From Candidatus Rokubacteria bacterium 13_1_40CM_69_27 (lineage in GTDB: Bacteria; Methylomirabilota; Methylomirabilia; Rokubacteriales; CSP1-6), in NCBI GenBank assembly GCA_001917535.1, contig MNEF01000110.1, positions 1 to 38,848 on the forward strand: 38,848 nt of DNA, read 5' to 3'. Shown here piece by piece: positions 24,118 through 37,265 of the stretch (its first letter is position 1; each line of letters begins with the position of its first letter). The notes beneath the pieces are model-generated. The model was not told where the DNA came from. It did not search any database and was given only the letters and a program-made list of their open reading frames with translations. The translations under genes were made by a program, and so were the position numbers.

Positions 24118-25110
24118 TCAGCGTCCGCGGCGGCCGGCCAGGCGGATGCGCGGGTCGATCAGCCCGTAGCCGAGGTCGGCCACGAGATTGGCGACGAGGG
24201 TGAGCGTGGAGACGATCACGAGGTTGCCCATGATGACGGGGTAGTCGCGCTGGAAGACGGACTGCACCATGAGCTGGCCCATGCCGGGAATGGCGAACGT
24301 CCATTCCACGATGACGCTGCCGCCGATGAGGCCGGGCAGCGAGAGCCCCAGAATGGTCACGATCGGCAGCATCGCGTTACGGAGGGCGTGCTTGCCGATG
24401 ACGACGCGCTCGGCCAACCCCTTGGCCCGCGCCGATTGGATGTACTCCTGCCGGATCACCTCGAGCATGCTCTGGCGCATGTAGCGCGAGAAGCCGGCCA
24501 GCCCGCCAAAGGTGGCCACGACGATGGGCAGGAGGAGGTGACTCAGGAAATCCCACTGCTGGCGCCAGAACGGCAGGTACTCCCAGTTGATGTCCCGGAG
24601 GCCGGAGATCGGCAGCCACCCCAACTGGATGCCGAAGAGGATCATCAGCAGCAGAGCCAGCCAGAAGTCCGGCGTGGCGAAGCCCACGAAGACGAAGATG
24701 GTCGTCACCTTGTCGAAGAGCGAGTACTGACGCGTGGCGCTGAGGACGCCGATCGGCACCGCGATGGACAGGATGATCGCCATCTCGGCCACGTTGAGGA
24801 GCAGCGTCACCGGCAGCCGCTCGCCGATCTTCTCGAGCACGGGCCGGCCGTCGGGCATGAACGAGCGGCCGAAATCGAGGCGCGCGATCCGGATGAGCCA
24901 GTTCCAGTACTGGACGGGCAGCGGCTTGTCGAGCCCGTACAGCTCGCGGAGCATCTGCTTGGCCTGGGCGGTCGATTCGGAGCTCAGCTCGCCCATCTGG
25001 AACTCCACCGGCTCGCCCGGCGCCAGGTGGATGACCAGGAAGGACACGAAGGTGATGCCAACGAGGAGGGGCACGGCCAGCACCAGGCGTCGCAGCGCGT
25101 ACCAGAGCAT
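24118..25110 (-). CDS. Peptide/dipeptide-type ABC transporter permease (OppB/DppB family)
   Basis: A 330-residue permease. The N-terminal helix with RRLVLAVPLLVGITFVSFLV and HLAPGEP is typical of OppB, as is LGLDKPLP-like LYGLDKPLPVQYWNWL. The EAA loop is in SARAKGLAERVVIGKHALRN, and GLIGGSVIVEWTFAIPGMGQ lies near the C-terminal end. It pairs with the OppC-like permease 4 nt downstream. A 205-nt stretch with repeat copy E separates it from the binding-protein gene upstream, which may lower its expression relative to that gene. Confidence 0.9.
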   Translation of the reverse strand: MLWYALRRLVLAVPLLVGITFVSFLVIHLAPGEPVEFQMGELSSESTAQAKQMLRELYGLDKPLPVQYWNWLIRIARLDFGRSFMPDGRPVLEKIGERLPVTLLLNVAEMAIILSIAVPIGVLSATRQYSLFDKVTTIFVFVGFATPDFWLALLLMILFGIQLGWLPISGLRDINWEYLPFWRQQWDFLSHLLLPIVVATFGGLAGFSRYMRQSMLEVIRQEYIQSARAKGLAERVVIGKHALRNAMLPIVTILGLSLPGLIGGSVIVEWTFAIPGMGQLMVQSVFQRDYPVIMGNLVIVSTLTLVANLVADLGYGLIDPRIRLAGRRGR

Positions 25111-25145
25111 CGGCCGCTCATTATAGTCGGAGCGGCGTCGTCACG

Positions 25146-25312
25146 GTTCCAGCGCCGGCTTTGCCGGCGCCGTCCTTGGGGGAGGCTTGGAGGGGGCCGT
25201 GAGGCCTCCTCCAACTATGGATGCGGAGGGGGCCGCGCGGCCCCCTCTGACTATGGATTTCGGAGGCGGCCGTCGCGCCCTGTGGGCGCGCCAGTGAAGT
25301 CGCCCCCTCCGA
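25146..25312 (+). repeat. Paired-hairpin intergenic repeat, copy E, expanded
   Basis: Same orientation as copy A: hairpin 1 GCGCCGGC-ttt-GCCGGCGC (25152-25170), linker with CTTGGGGGAGGCTT, hairpin 2 GGAGGGGGCC-gtga-GGCCTCCTCC (25189-25212, one mismatch). It then continues with a second GAGGGGGCC/GGCCCCCTC hairpin (about 25226-25247) after the direct repeat ACTATGGAT (25214-25222 and 25250-25258), and a third fold centred on CGCGCCC-tgt-GGGCGCG. It fills the 205-nt gap between oppA and oppB. Confidence 0.75.
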
Positions 25313-25315
25313 ATA

Positions 25316-26965
25316 CTAACCGGCGGTGTAGCGCTGGAGGCTCTGCGGGACGTACCAGTCCGTGAAATTGAATCGGACACCGTTCGGCGACTCGATGATG
25401 CCGTGCACGCGGCGCGAGACCGCCGGCAGCGCATCGCGGAAATAGAGGAACACGATCGGCTGCTCCTCGGCCAGGACCTTTTGCAGCCGATCGTAATACT
25501 TCTTCCGCTCGGCGTCGACGCAGGACGAGCGCCCGCGCTCCAGCAGCTCATCGACCTCCGGGTTGGCGTAGGAGATGTGGTTGAGGTCGTCCGGGCCCGT
25601 CTTGGACGAGTGCCAGATTTCGTACTGATCGGGATCGAGCCCGATGCCCCATCCCAGGACGATGGCATCAAACCGCCGCTTCTTGACGTACTCCTTGATG
25701 AAGGACGCCCACTCCAGAACCCGGATCTCCACACCCACCCCCAGCTCCTGGAGCGAGGCCTGGATGATCTCGGCCACCTTCTTCCGCTCGTCGTTGCCCT
25801 GGTTGGTGAGGAGCACGAACGTGAAGGGCTGACCGTCCTTGACGAGCAACCCGTCGGCGTTCTTCTCCTTCCATCCGGCCTCGGCCAGCAGCCGGCGGGC
25901 CCGCTCCATGTCGTAGGGGTACGTCTTCACGGTCGGGTTGTAGACCCAGGTGCCGGGCTTGTACGGTCCGGTCGCTTCCCGGCCCAGCCCCAGCAGCACG
26001 CCGTCGATCAGCTCCCGCTTGTTGATGGCGTGGGCGAACGCCTGGCGCACGCGCTTGTCGGCGAAGCGAGGGTCCTTCAGGTTGAAGCCGAGGTAGGTGT
26101 AACCGCTGCTGGGATAGCGGAACTTCCAGTAGGCCTTCTGGAACGCCGGGTACTCCGTTTGCCGCTTGTACTGGAGCGCGGTGAGGTTGGCGCTGTCGAC
26201 CCCTTTGGCCTTCAGCTCGAGGAAGATCGTCGCCTGGCTCGGGATGACACGGTAGACGATCCGAGAGATGTAGGGCCGGCCCTCCTCGTAGAAGTCCGGG
26301 TTGGCGACCAGCACGATCTTCTCACCCGACCGCATCTCCTTGAAGCGATAGGGGCCCGTGCCGATGGGCCCGTGCCAGTTCTGCGGCGCATCCCGCAGCC
26401 GTCCCTCGAGCACGTAGCGCTCGAGCAGGTGCTTGGGCAATATCCACGTCTCCCAGCTCTGCAGTGCCTTGGCGTACACCTTCTTGTACGCGATGCGGAC
26501 GGTGTGGGGGTCCACCGCCTCCACGCGTGCGACGGCGCGGAAGTCCTCGCGGTACCCCGTCGGCGTCTTGGGATGGATCATCGTCTGATAGGTGAAGACG
26601 ACGTCGTCCGCGGTGAACGGGTGACCGTCGTGCCACGTGACGTTCGGGCGGAGCTTGAACGTCAGGTCCAGGCAGTCGCGGCTGAACCGCCAGGATTCCG
26701 CCATCTCGCCGATGATGTTGAGATCGCGGTCCCGCGTGACGAGCCCCGTGTAGATGAGGCCGCCCACCTCGTGGGAGGCGCTGTCGCTGGTGATGTTCGG
26801 GATCAGGCCGGAGACGTTGCCGAGCAGCGCCTCCACCAGCGTGTCGCCGTGGGCGGGCGGGAGATTCTGCTGGCCGGCGCCGTCGTCGACGGCGCCACCC
26901 ACTTCGCTGCCGCAGCCGGCGAGGAGACAGCCCAGCAGGAGGAGCGACGCGCTCCGGATCTTCAC
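25316..26965 (-). CDS. Peptide-binding lipoprotein of an ABC transporter (OppA/DppA family)
   Basis: A 549-residue family 5 solute-binding protein. It begins with a lipoprotein signal (LLLGCLLAGC, Cys18) and then the family blocks AESWRFSRDCLDLTFKLRPN, WHDGHPFTADDVVFTYQ and GTGPYRFKEM, with RVRQAFAHAINKRELID in the middle. It captures the solute outside the membrane and delivers it to the two permeases encoded downstream. The start is GTG 26965, directly after the secG stop (TAGGTG) without a clear ribosome site, so translation may be coupled to SecG. The substrate is unknown. Confidence 0.92.
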   Translation of the reverse strand: MKIRSASLLLLGCLLAGCGSEVGGAVDDGAGQQNLPPAHGDTLVEALLGNVSGLIPNITSDSASHEVGGLIYTGLVTRDRDLNIIGEMAESWRFSRDCLDLTFKLRPNVTWHDGHPFTADDVVFTYQTMIHPKTPTGYREDFRAVARVEAVDPHTVRIAYKKVYAKALQSWETWILPKHLLERYVLEGRLRDAPQNWHGPIGTGPYRFKEMRSGEKIVLVANPDFYEEGRPYISRIVYRVIPSQATIFLELKAKGVDSANLTALQYKRQTEYPAFQKAYWKFRYPSSGYTYLGFNLKDPRFADKRVRQAFAHAINKRELIDGVLLGLGREATGPYKPGTWVYNPTVKTYPYDMERARRLLAEAGWKEKNADGLLVKDGQPFTFVLLTNQGNDERKKVAEIIQASLQELGVGVEIRVLEWASFIKEYVKKRRFDAIVLGWGIGLDPDQYEIWHSSKTGPDDLNHISYANPEVDELLERGRSSCVDAERKKYYDRLQKVLAEEQPIVFLYFRDALPAVSRRVHGIIESPNGVRFNFTDWYVPQSLQRYTAG

Positions 26966-27277
26966 CTACTTCGCGGGCGCGGGGGCCGCGGGCCCCGGCG
27001 CGGACTGGGTCGGGGACGGCGCCGGCTCGCGCACCACCGAGCCGCCGCGCTCGCCGCCTATCAGCGCCAGGCTGAACGAGGTGATGGTGAAGATGATGGC
27101 GATCGCCGTCGTGATCTTGCCCAGGATGGTCGGCGTGCCCATGGAGCCGAAGACCGCCTGGCTGCCGGCGCCGCCGAAGGCGGAGCCGATGTCCGCGCCC
27201 TTGCCCGCCTGCAGGAGCACCATGCCGATGATGGCGAAGGACGCCATGACGTGGATGACGACGAGCAGCGTGTACAT
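26966..27277 (-). CDS. secG: Preprotein translocase subunit SecG
   Basis: A 103-residue protein of the SecYEG channel. Two membrane helices (about 3-22 and 54-74) flank the conserved GKGADIGSAFGG-GSQAVFGS loop; the tail (about 80-103) is Pro/Ala-rich, common in high-GC lineages. ATG 27277 overlaps the tpiA stop by 1 nt (TGATG); a GTG one codon earlier (27280) would give a GTGA overlap instead. The gap-pgk-tpiA-secG order is widely conserved among bacteria, which supports the call. Confidence 0.93.
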   Translation of the reverse strand: MYTLLVVIHVMASFAIIGMVLLQAGKGADIGSAFGGAGSQAVFGSMGTPTILGKITTAIAIIFTITSFSLALIGGERGGSVVREPAPSPTQSAPGPAAPAPAK

Positions 27278-28059
27278 CACTCACCCCTCACGGCAGCACC
27301 GGCCCGCGCCGTCTTCCTGACGATGGCGATGAAGCCCGGCGCGTTGAGGCTGGCACCCCCCACCAGGGCGCCGTCGATCTCGGGCTCCGCCGCCAGCGCG
27401 TCGGCGTTGTCCGCTTTCACGCTGCCTCCGTAGAGAATGCGAATCGTCTGCGCGGTTTCCTTGGACGTCAATTCCGACAGGAGCCCGCGCAGGTAGCCGT
27501 GGACCTCGGCCGCCTGGGCGGGGGTGGCGTTCACACCGGTGCCGATCGCCCAGACCGGCTCGTAGGCGAGGACGATCTTGCCCACCGCGTCGGGCATCAT
27601 CCCGGCCCGGCCGGCGCGCAGCTGGCCCTCCACCGTCGTGAAGGTCAACCCCTGCCGCCGCTCGTCGGCCGTCTCTCCAACGCACAGCACCGGCGTGAGA
27701 CCGTGGGCGAGCGCCGCTTGCACCTTGAGGCTGATGCGCTGATCGGTCTCGCCCAGCTCGCGCCGACGCTCCGAGTGTCCAACCAGCACGTAGCGGCACC
27801 CCAGCTCCGCCAGCATCGCCGGCGAGACTTCGCCGGTGTAGGCACCCGACGCTTCCCAGTGGCAGTTCTGGGCGCCCAGGCGGATGGGGCTGCCGGCGAG
27901 GATCTCGCCGACCGCGGCCAGCGCGGTGAACGGCGGGCAGACGACCACTTCGACGCCGCGCGGACGCTTGAGGCCGTCACGGATGGCCGTCGCCAGCGTC
28001 CGCGCCTCGGCCAGCGTCCCGTGCATCTTCCAGTTCCCCATGACGAGCGGCGTACGCAT
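27277..28059 (-). CDS. tpiA: Triosephosphate isomerase
   Basis: A 260-residue TIM barrel interconverting dihydroxyacetone phosphate and glyceraldehyde 3-phosphate. Catalytic residues are Lys11 in GNWKM, His95 in VGHSERR and Glu167 in AYEPVWAIGTG; the phosphate-binding loops are LYGGSVKADN and GALVGGASL. Length is normal. ATG 28059 overlaps the pgk stop by 1 nt (TGATG), and its own stop overlaps secG. Confidence 0.96.
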   Translation of the reverse strand: MRTPLVMGNWKMHGTLAEARTLATAIRDGLKRPRGVEVVVCPPFTALAAVGEILAGSPIRLGAQNCHWEASGAYTGEVSPAMLAELGCRYVLVGHSERRRELGETDQRISLKVQAALAHGLTPVLCVGETADERRQGLTFTTVEGQLRAGRAGMMPDAVGKIVLAYEPVWAIGTGVNATPAQAAEVHGYLRGLLSELTSKETAQTIRILYGGSVKADNADALAAEPEIDGALVGGASLNAPGFIAIVRKTARAGAAVRGE

Positions 28060-29243
28060 CAGGGCGCCTCCGTGAGCGCCTCGACACCGGGGAGCTTCCG
28101 TCCTTCCAGGAACTCGAGGAAGGCCCCGCCCGCCGTCGAGAGATAGCCGATCCGATCGGCGACGCCGGCAACGTTGGCCGCGGCGACCGTGTCGCCGCCG
28201 CCGATGACCGAGAACGCCGAGCCGGCGGCCACCGCCCGCGCGACCGCCAGCGTCCCCTCGGCGAAGGGCGCCTTCTCGAAAACGCCCATCGGACCGTTCC
28301 AGACGATGGTGCGAGCGCCCTTCAGCCCGGCGGCGAAGCGCTCGACGGTGAGCGGCCCGATGTCGAGCCCCATGTGGGTGGCGGGAATCTCGCGAATGCC
28401 GACGACGCGGCCGGAAGGGCTGTCGGGCCCCTCGGCCACGACGGCGTCGACGGGCAGCCCGACCGGCACGCCGCGGCGGCGGGCCGTCTCCAGAACGTGG
28501 CGGGCCGTCTCCAGGCGATCGGCCTCCACCAGCGAGCGCCCGACGTCGTGGCCCAGGGCCCGCAGGAAGGTGAAGGCCATGCCCCCGCCGATGACGAGCG
28601 CATCGACGCGCTCCAGCAGATGCTCGACCAGCCCGAGCTTGTCGGAGACCTTGGCCCCGCCCAGCACGGCCACCAGCGGCCGCTCGGGATGACCGAGAAT
28701 ACGCCCGAGCGCGGCCAGCTCCCTCCGCATGAGGAGACCCGCCGCCGCCGGCTGGAGAAAGCGCGTGATCGCCGCGATGGAGGCGTGCGCGCGGTGGGCC
28801 GCGGCGAACGCGTCGTTCACATAGCAGTCGGCCAGCGCGGCCAGCCCGCGGGCGAAGCCCTCGTCGTTAGCTTCCTCCTCCTTGTGGAAGCGGAGGTTCT
28901 CGAGCAGCAGGAGCTCGCCCCGCTTCAGCGCCTGCGCCCGCTCGGTCACCTCCGGACCGACGCAGTCCGGAGCCAGCGGCACCGGCTGGGCCAGCAGCGC
29001 CTCCAGGCGCTCGGCGACGGGCCGCAGCGAGTGCTCCGGCGCCGCCTGGCCTTGGGGGCGGCCGAGGTGCGAGGCGAGGACCACCCCGGCGCCGTGATTG
29101 AGGGCGTACTGGATCGTGGGGACGACGGCCCGGAGCCGCGTGTCGTCCGCGACCGCCCCGCCGTCGAGTGGAACGTTCAGGTCAGCGCGGAGAAAGACGC
29201 GCTTGCCGGTGAGGTCGAGCTGCTCGATCGTGAGCTTCGCCAC
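28059..29243 (-). CDS. pgk: Phosphoglycerate kinase
   Basis: A 394-residue cytoplasmic kinase of glycolysis and gluconeogenesis. Signature RVFLRADLNVPLDGG near the N-terminus, SHLGRPQG, then NDAFAAAHRAHASI, and the nucleotide-binding C-lobe with VAVLGGAKVSDKLG, NGPMGVFE and VIGGGDTVAA. The start is GTG 29243 with no strong ribosome site, 16 nt after the gap stop. It overlaps tpiA by 1 nt. Confidence 0.96.
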   Translation of the reverse strand: MAKLTIEQLDLTGKRVFLRADLNVPLDGGAVADDTRLRAVVPTIQYALNHGAGVVLASHLGRPQGQAAPEHSLRPVAERLEALLAQPVPLAPDCVGPEVTERAQALKRGELLLLENLRFHKEEEANDEGFARGLAALADCYVNDAFAAAHRAHASIAAITRFLQPAAAGLLMRRELAALGRILGHPERPLVAVLGGAKVSDKLGLVEHLLERVDALVIGGGMAFTFLRALGHDVGRSLVEADRLETARHVLETARRRGVPVGLPVDAVVAEGPDSPSGRVVGIREIPATHMGLDIGPLTVERFAAGLKGARTIVWNGPMGVFEKAPFAEGTLAVARAVAAGSAFSVIGGGDTVAAANVAGVADRIGYLSTAGGAFLEFLEGRKLPGVEALTEAP

Positions 29244-29259
29244 CGATGACCGGCTTCGA

Positions 29260-31063
<1,804 letters not shown>

Positions 31064-31084
31064 CGGGGCAACCGGTGCGGCGGT

Positions 31085-32032
31085 TCAGCGCCCCTCGACG
31101 GGGCGGAGGGTGTTCCACCGGCCGCACTGCGCGCAGCGGTCCCGCCAGGTGGACGTCGTGGTCCCGCAGGCGGTGCAGCGCTGGGGCCAGTCGAACGCTC
31201 CGCCCAGCCTCAGCGCGCGCCGGTACTCCTCGAACGCCTCGCGGACGTCCCCGCGATGTTCGAAGACGGCGCCCAGGAAGGCGTGCACCCCTGGCAGGTT
31301 CGGCGCGCGCACCTCGACCTTTTCGAACTGGTCGGCAGCCTCGTCCAGCATTTCCAGCTCGAAGTAGACGCGCCCGAGGGCCACGGCCAGCGCCAGATCA
31401 TCCGGCGCCCGCTCCACCGCCGCGCGGTAGAGCGCGATCATCCGGCTGGGGCGCCCCTCCTCCCGGTACGCGCGTTCCAGCCGCACCAGGAGCGGCAGGG
31501 CCGGTTGCAGCTCGGCGGCGCGCTCCCACGTCTTGACGGCCTCCCGATGATCGCCGGCCGCCTCGTAGGCCTCGCCCAGCGCCAGCGCGGCCGGCAGGAA
31601 ATTGCGATCCGCCTTCAGCGCGCTCTTGAAGTGCGTGATCGAGGCCGCGGGCTGGCGACGCTGGACGTCGGCCCGCCCCAGCTCGTAATGGATCGCCGCC
31701 AGCCGCTCGGCCTCCCGGGGCCGCTCGGCCGTCGGGACGAGCGCGACGATGCGCTCCGCCAGCCCGAGCGCCTCAGGCCAGGCGGCGCCGTCCACCGCCA
31801 GGTTGCGCAGGCCCTGCAGCGCGTCCAGGTCGTTCTTTCGGCGCGTCAGCGCCTGCCGGTAGAGCCGCCGCGCATCATCCGGGCGCCCGGCGCGGTACGC
31901 CTCGTCCCCCTGCCGCACGAGCGCGGCGGCCTCGGGGTCGTCCGACGGCGTGAGGGGCGCGGCCCCGAGGATCCGAAACAGAGCGCGACCGACAGAGGTC
32001 ACCAGGCTCAGGGAAGAGATCAGCGAGGGCAT
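31085..32032 (-). CDS. TPR protein with C-terminal zinc ribbon (LapB/YciM-like layout)
   Basis: A 315-residue protein: a hydrophobic N-terminus (about 1-25), at least six tetratricopeptide repeats (about 40-280; e.g. AYRAGRPDDARRLYRQAL and ALALGEAYEAAGDHREAVKT), and a C-terminal CTACG...CAQCG metal-binding ribbon. This order is that of LapB/YciM, a membrane-anchored adaptor controlling lipopolysaccharide synthesis in enterobacteria. I use ATG 32032; an in-frame extension upstream is Pro/Arg-rich and overlaps the DksA-like gene. Whether it shares the LapB function is not shown; the layout match is by eye. Confidence 0.72.
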   Translation of the reverse strand: MPSLISSLSLVTSVGRALFRILGAAPLTPSDDPEAAALVRQGDEAYRAGRPDDARRLYRQALTRRKNDLDALQGLRNLAVDGAAWPEALGLAERIVALVPTAERPREAERLAAIHYELGRADVQRRQPAASITHFKSALKADRNFLPAALALGEAYEAAGDHREAVKTWERAAELQPALPLLVRLERAYREEGRPSRMIALYRAAVERAPDDLALAVALGRVYFELEMLDEAADQFEKVEVRAPNLPGVHAFLGAVFEHRGDVREAFEEYRRALRLGGAFDWPQRCTACGTTTSTWRDRCAQCGRWNTLRPVEGR

Positions 32033-32084
32033 GGCGCAGAAGCGACGGCCGGCGGGTGGAGTGGGCGCGGACGGGCGCGGAAAC

Positions 32085-32450
32085 TCAGCCCGTGGCCATG
32101 CGCTCCTCTTCTTCGACAACCCGCTGGCAATTTATGCAGTAGCGCGCGAACGGGAGGGCATCCAACCGTTTCTCGGCAATCGGCTCGCTGCACCGCTCGC
32201 AGGTGCCGAAGGAGCCGTCCTCGATCTTCTGGAGAGCCAGGACGACGTCGCGGAGCAAGCGACGGTCGCCGTTGCCCAACTCGAAGAAGAACTCTCGGGT
32301 GTAGGCCGTGTTGGCCTGATCGCCCAGATCCTTGATCGAGTCGTCCTCCTGGTCCTTGCCGTAGAGGGCGCTGCGCCCCACTTCCTCGAGCAGTTGATGC
32401 TGCTTCTCGAGCAGGCGCTTTTTGAAGGACGCCACCCGTTCTTTTCTCAT
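32085..32450 (-). CDS. DksA/TraR-family RNA polymerase-binding zinc-finger protein
   Basis: A 121-residue protein with an N-terminal helical hairpin (about 5-75) and a four-cysteine zinc finger, Cys84, 87, 105 and 108 (CERC ... CINC). The tip of the coiled coil has DLGDQA (41-46), matching the DxxDxA motif that DksA inserts into the RNA polymerase secondary channel. It therefore may modulate transcription in the stringent response. It has a GGGAGGAGC ribosome site and lies 78 nt after rsfS. Confidence 0.85.
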   Translation of the reverse strand: MRKERVASFKKRLLEKQHQLLEEVGRSALYGKDQEDDSIKDLGDQANTAYTREFFFELGNGDRRLLRDVVLALQKIEDGSFGTCERCSEPIAEKRLDALPFARYCINCQRVVEEEERMATG

Positions 32451-32528
32451 CAGCTCCTCCCGTCCTCCTGGGGTGCTGGGTTACGCTAGCATCAACCACG
32501 GGAGCGTGCAACTGCTTCAGGCCGCCCG

Positions 32529-32885
32529 TCATGCTTCGAGCGACAGAGTCGGCGCGTCGCCCCACAACCGCTCGAGCGCATAGTACAGGCGCGTGTCCTC
32601 GAGGAAGATGTGCACGAGCACGTCGCCGTAATCGAGCAGGACCCAGCCGCTCTCGGCCACGCCCTCGGCGTGGAGCGGCCGCACGCCTTGCGCCTTCAGC
32701 CCCTCTCGAATCGCCTCGCTGATCGTCTGCACGTGGGTCGTCGATTTGCCGCTGCAGACCAGGAAGTAGTCGGTCACGCTGCTGAGCCTCTGGACGTCCA
32801 GCACCATCACGTCCATCGCTGTCTTCTCGAGCGCCGCCTGCGCGGCCTGCCGCGCCTTGTGCTCGGCCGAGAGGCGGACCGTCAC
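32529..32885 (-). CDS. rsfS: Ribosomal silencing factor RsfS
   Basis: A 118-residue protein that binds ribosomal protein L14 and blocks subunit joining in poor nutrition. The family pattern is evident: DVMVLDVQRLSSVTDYFLVC, SGKSTTHVQTISEAI, and GWVLLDYGDVLVHIFLEDTR followed by YYALERLWGDAP. The start is GTG 32885, overlapping the nadD stop by 4 nt (GTGA). The nadD-rsfS pair is common in bacteria. Confidence 0.93.
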   Translation of the reverse strand: MTVRLSAEHKARQAAQAALEKTAMDVMVLDVQRLSSVTDYFLVCSGKSTTHVQTISEAIREGLKAQGVRPLHAEGVAESGWVLLDYGDVLVHIFLEDTRLYYALERLWGDAPTLSLEA

Positions 32886-33532
32886 GCTCCGGGCGCCTCG
32901 TAGAGCCGGCGGGCGTGGATGTAGGCGACGACCGGCTCGGGCAGCCGGTAGGCCAGCGATCGCCCCTCCCGCGCACGCCGCCGCAGCTCCGACGAGGAGA
33001 GCGGGAGCGAAGTGGCGTGGACAATCAGCACGGCCCGCGCGGGGATGTCGGGGCCTTCGACGCCCGCGAAGCGCTCGACGCCGATCTCGCGCAGGACCTT
33101 CTGGGCCGCCGCCCCCTCGGAGTCGAAGGCGCTGCCCGCCCGGGGCACCACGACCAGCCGCGCCAGTTCGGCGATCCGCCGCGGGGACCGCCAGGAGAGG
33201 AGGTCGACGAAGGTTTCGGAGCCGAGGAGGAGGAAGAGCTCGTCCCCGGTGGCCCGGAGCGTCTCCAGGGTGTCCACCGTGTATGACGGTCCGGGCCGGC
33301 GCAGCTCGAGGTCGGAGACTTCGAAGCGCGGGTGGCCGGCGCTGGCGAGCTTCACCATGGCGTAGCGGTCGGCGGCCGGCGCCAGCGCCGCCGCCGGCTT
33401 GTGCGGCGGACTGTTGGCCGGAACGAACAGGATGCGGTCGAGGCGGAGCTGCTCCAGCACCTCGTCGGCGAGCAGGAGGTGGCCGTAATGGACCGGGTTG
33501 AACGAGCCGCCGAAGACTCCGGTGCGGGCCAA
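32882..33532 (-). CDS. nadD: Nicotinate-nucleotide adenylyltransferase
   Basis: A 216-residue enzyme making deamido-NAD from nicotinate mononucleotide and ATP. The nucleotidyltransferase motif GGSFNPVHYGH (8-18) includes the HxGH pair, and a C-terminal SSSELRRR block takes the place of the ISSTxxR motif. The start is TTG 33532, two bases after the proA stop and without a strong ribosome site. It overlaps rsfS by 4 nt. Confidence 0.93.
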   Translation of the reverse strand: MARTGVFGGSFNPVHYGHLLLADEVLEQLRLDRILFVPANSPPHKPAAALAPAADRYAMVKLASAGHPRFEVSDLELRRPGPSYTVDTLETLRATGDELFLLLGSETFVDLLSWRSPRRIAELARLVVVPRAGSAFDSEGAAAQKVLREIGVERFAGVEGPDIPARAVLIVHATSLPLSSSELRRRAREGRSLAYRLPEPVVAYIHARRLYEAPGA

Positions 33533-33534
33533 CG

Positions 33535-34791
33535 CTATTCCCGCACCTGGCCGTCGCCCTGGACCACGAACTTGATCGTCGTCAGCTCCTGCACGCCGAC
33601 CGGGCCCCGGGCATGGACCCGCGAGGTCGAGATGCCCATCTCGGCGCCCATCCCGAACTGGTTGCCGTCGACGAACCGGGTGGACGCGTTCACCAGCACC
33701 ACGGCCGCATCGATCGCCCGCGTGAACCGACGGGCGTGGGCCAGCGTGTTGGTCACAATCGCCTCGGCGAGTCCGGAGCCGTGACGCCGGATGTGGCGGA
33801 TCGCCTCGTCGAGGTCGTCCACGACGCGGATGGCCAGGATCAGGTCGAGGTACTCCGTGTCCCAGTCCTCCGGCGTGGCCGGCCGGGCGCCGGGCACGAG
33901 GGCGAGGGTGCGGGGGCAGCCGCGCAGCTCGACGCCCGCTTCGCTCAGGCGCGCGGCCGCCGCGGGCAGGAACCGCGGGGCGACGTCACGGTGCACCAGG
34001 AGCGTCTCCAGTGCGTTGCAGACGCTGGGCCGCTGGACCTTGGCGTTCATCACGATGGCCGTCGCCATCTCGAGATCGGCGTCGGCGTCCACGAACACAT
34101 GAACCACCCCGCGGTCGTGCTTGAGCACCGGCACCCGGGAATGCTCGGCCACCCAGCGCACGAACTCCTCCCCCCCCCGGGGAATGATCAGATCGACCAG
34201 ATCGCTCAGCTCGAGCAGGACGGCCACGGCCTGGCGGTCGGTGGTGTCCACGAACTGGATGGCGTCGGCCGGCGCGCCCGCCTTCTCCAGCCCCTTGCCC
34301 AGCACGGCCGCGATCATCGCGTTCGACTCGATCGCCTCGCTGCCGCCGCGCAGGATGACGGCGTTGCCCGACTTCACGCAGAGCCCGGCGGCGTCGGCGG
34401 TGACGTTCGGCCGCGACTCGTAGATGAACCCGATGACCCCCAGGGGCACGCGCACCCGCGAGATCTCGAGGCCGTTGGGGCGCCGCCAGGACTCCACCAG
34501 GGCGCCGACGGGATCGGGCAACGCCGCGATCTGGCGGAGCCCGCTGGCCATTTCCTCGATGCGTGCCTCGGTGAGCGTCAGGCGATCGAGGAAGGCCGGC
34601 GTCACGCCGGCCGCCCGGGCCCGCGCGAGGTCGGCCCGGTTGGCCTCGACCAGCGCGGCGGCCTTCTCCTCCAGGCCCCGCGCCATCTGCCCGAGCGCCT
34701 CGTTCTTGGTCCGGGTCGGGCAGAGCGCGAGCGCCTGGGCGGCTTCCCGGGCGGCGCGGGCCTTGGCTTCCACGAGGCGCCTGACGTCCAT
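33535..34791 (-). CDS. proA: Gamma-glutamyl phosphate reductase
   Basis: A 418-residue aldehyde-dehydrogenase-fold enzyme, the second step of proline synthesis. Catalytic Cys lies in QRPSVCNALETLLV; other blocks are VPLGVIGFIYESRPNVT and KSGNAVILRGGSEA. It starts at ATG 34791 with GAGAGGAAG as ribosome site, 17 nt after proB. The proB-proA order lets both steps be made together, limiting loss of the unstable intermediate. Confidence 0.95.
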   Translation of the reverse strand: MDVRRLVEAKARAAREAAQALALCPTRTKNEALGQMARGLEEKAAALVEANRADLARARAAGVTPAFLDRLTLTEARIEEMASGLRQIAALPDPVGALVESWRRPNGLEISRVRVPLGVIGFIYESRPNVTADAAGLCVKSGNAVILRGGSEAIESNAMIAAVLGKGLEKAGAPADAIQFVDTTDRQAVAVLLELSDLVDLIIPRGGEEFVRWVAEHSRVPVLKHDRGVVHVFVDADADLEMATAIVMNAKVQRPSVCNALETLLVHRDVAPRFLPAAAARLSEAGVELRGCPRTLALVPGARPATPEDWDTEYLDLILAIRVVDDLDEAIRHIRRHGSGLAEAIVTNTLAHARRFTRAIDAAVVLVNASTRFVDGNQFGMGAEMGISTSRVHARGPVGVQELTTIKFVVQGDGQVRE

Positions 34792-34808
34792 AAGCTTCCT
34801 CTCCCCGC

Positions 34809-37259
<2,451 letters not shown>

Positions 37260-37265
37260 GCTGGG

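Noticed and set aside
32451..32528. Short frame starting as ATGA on the rsfS stop
   Set aside because: It runs out of frame into the DksA-like gene and has no ribosome site of its own.
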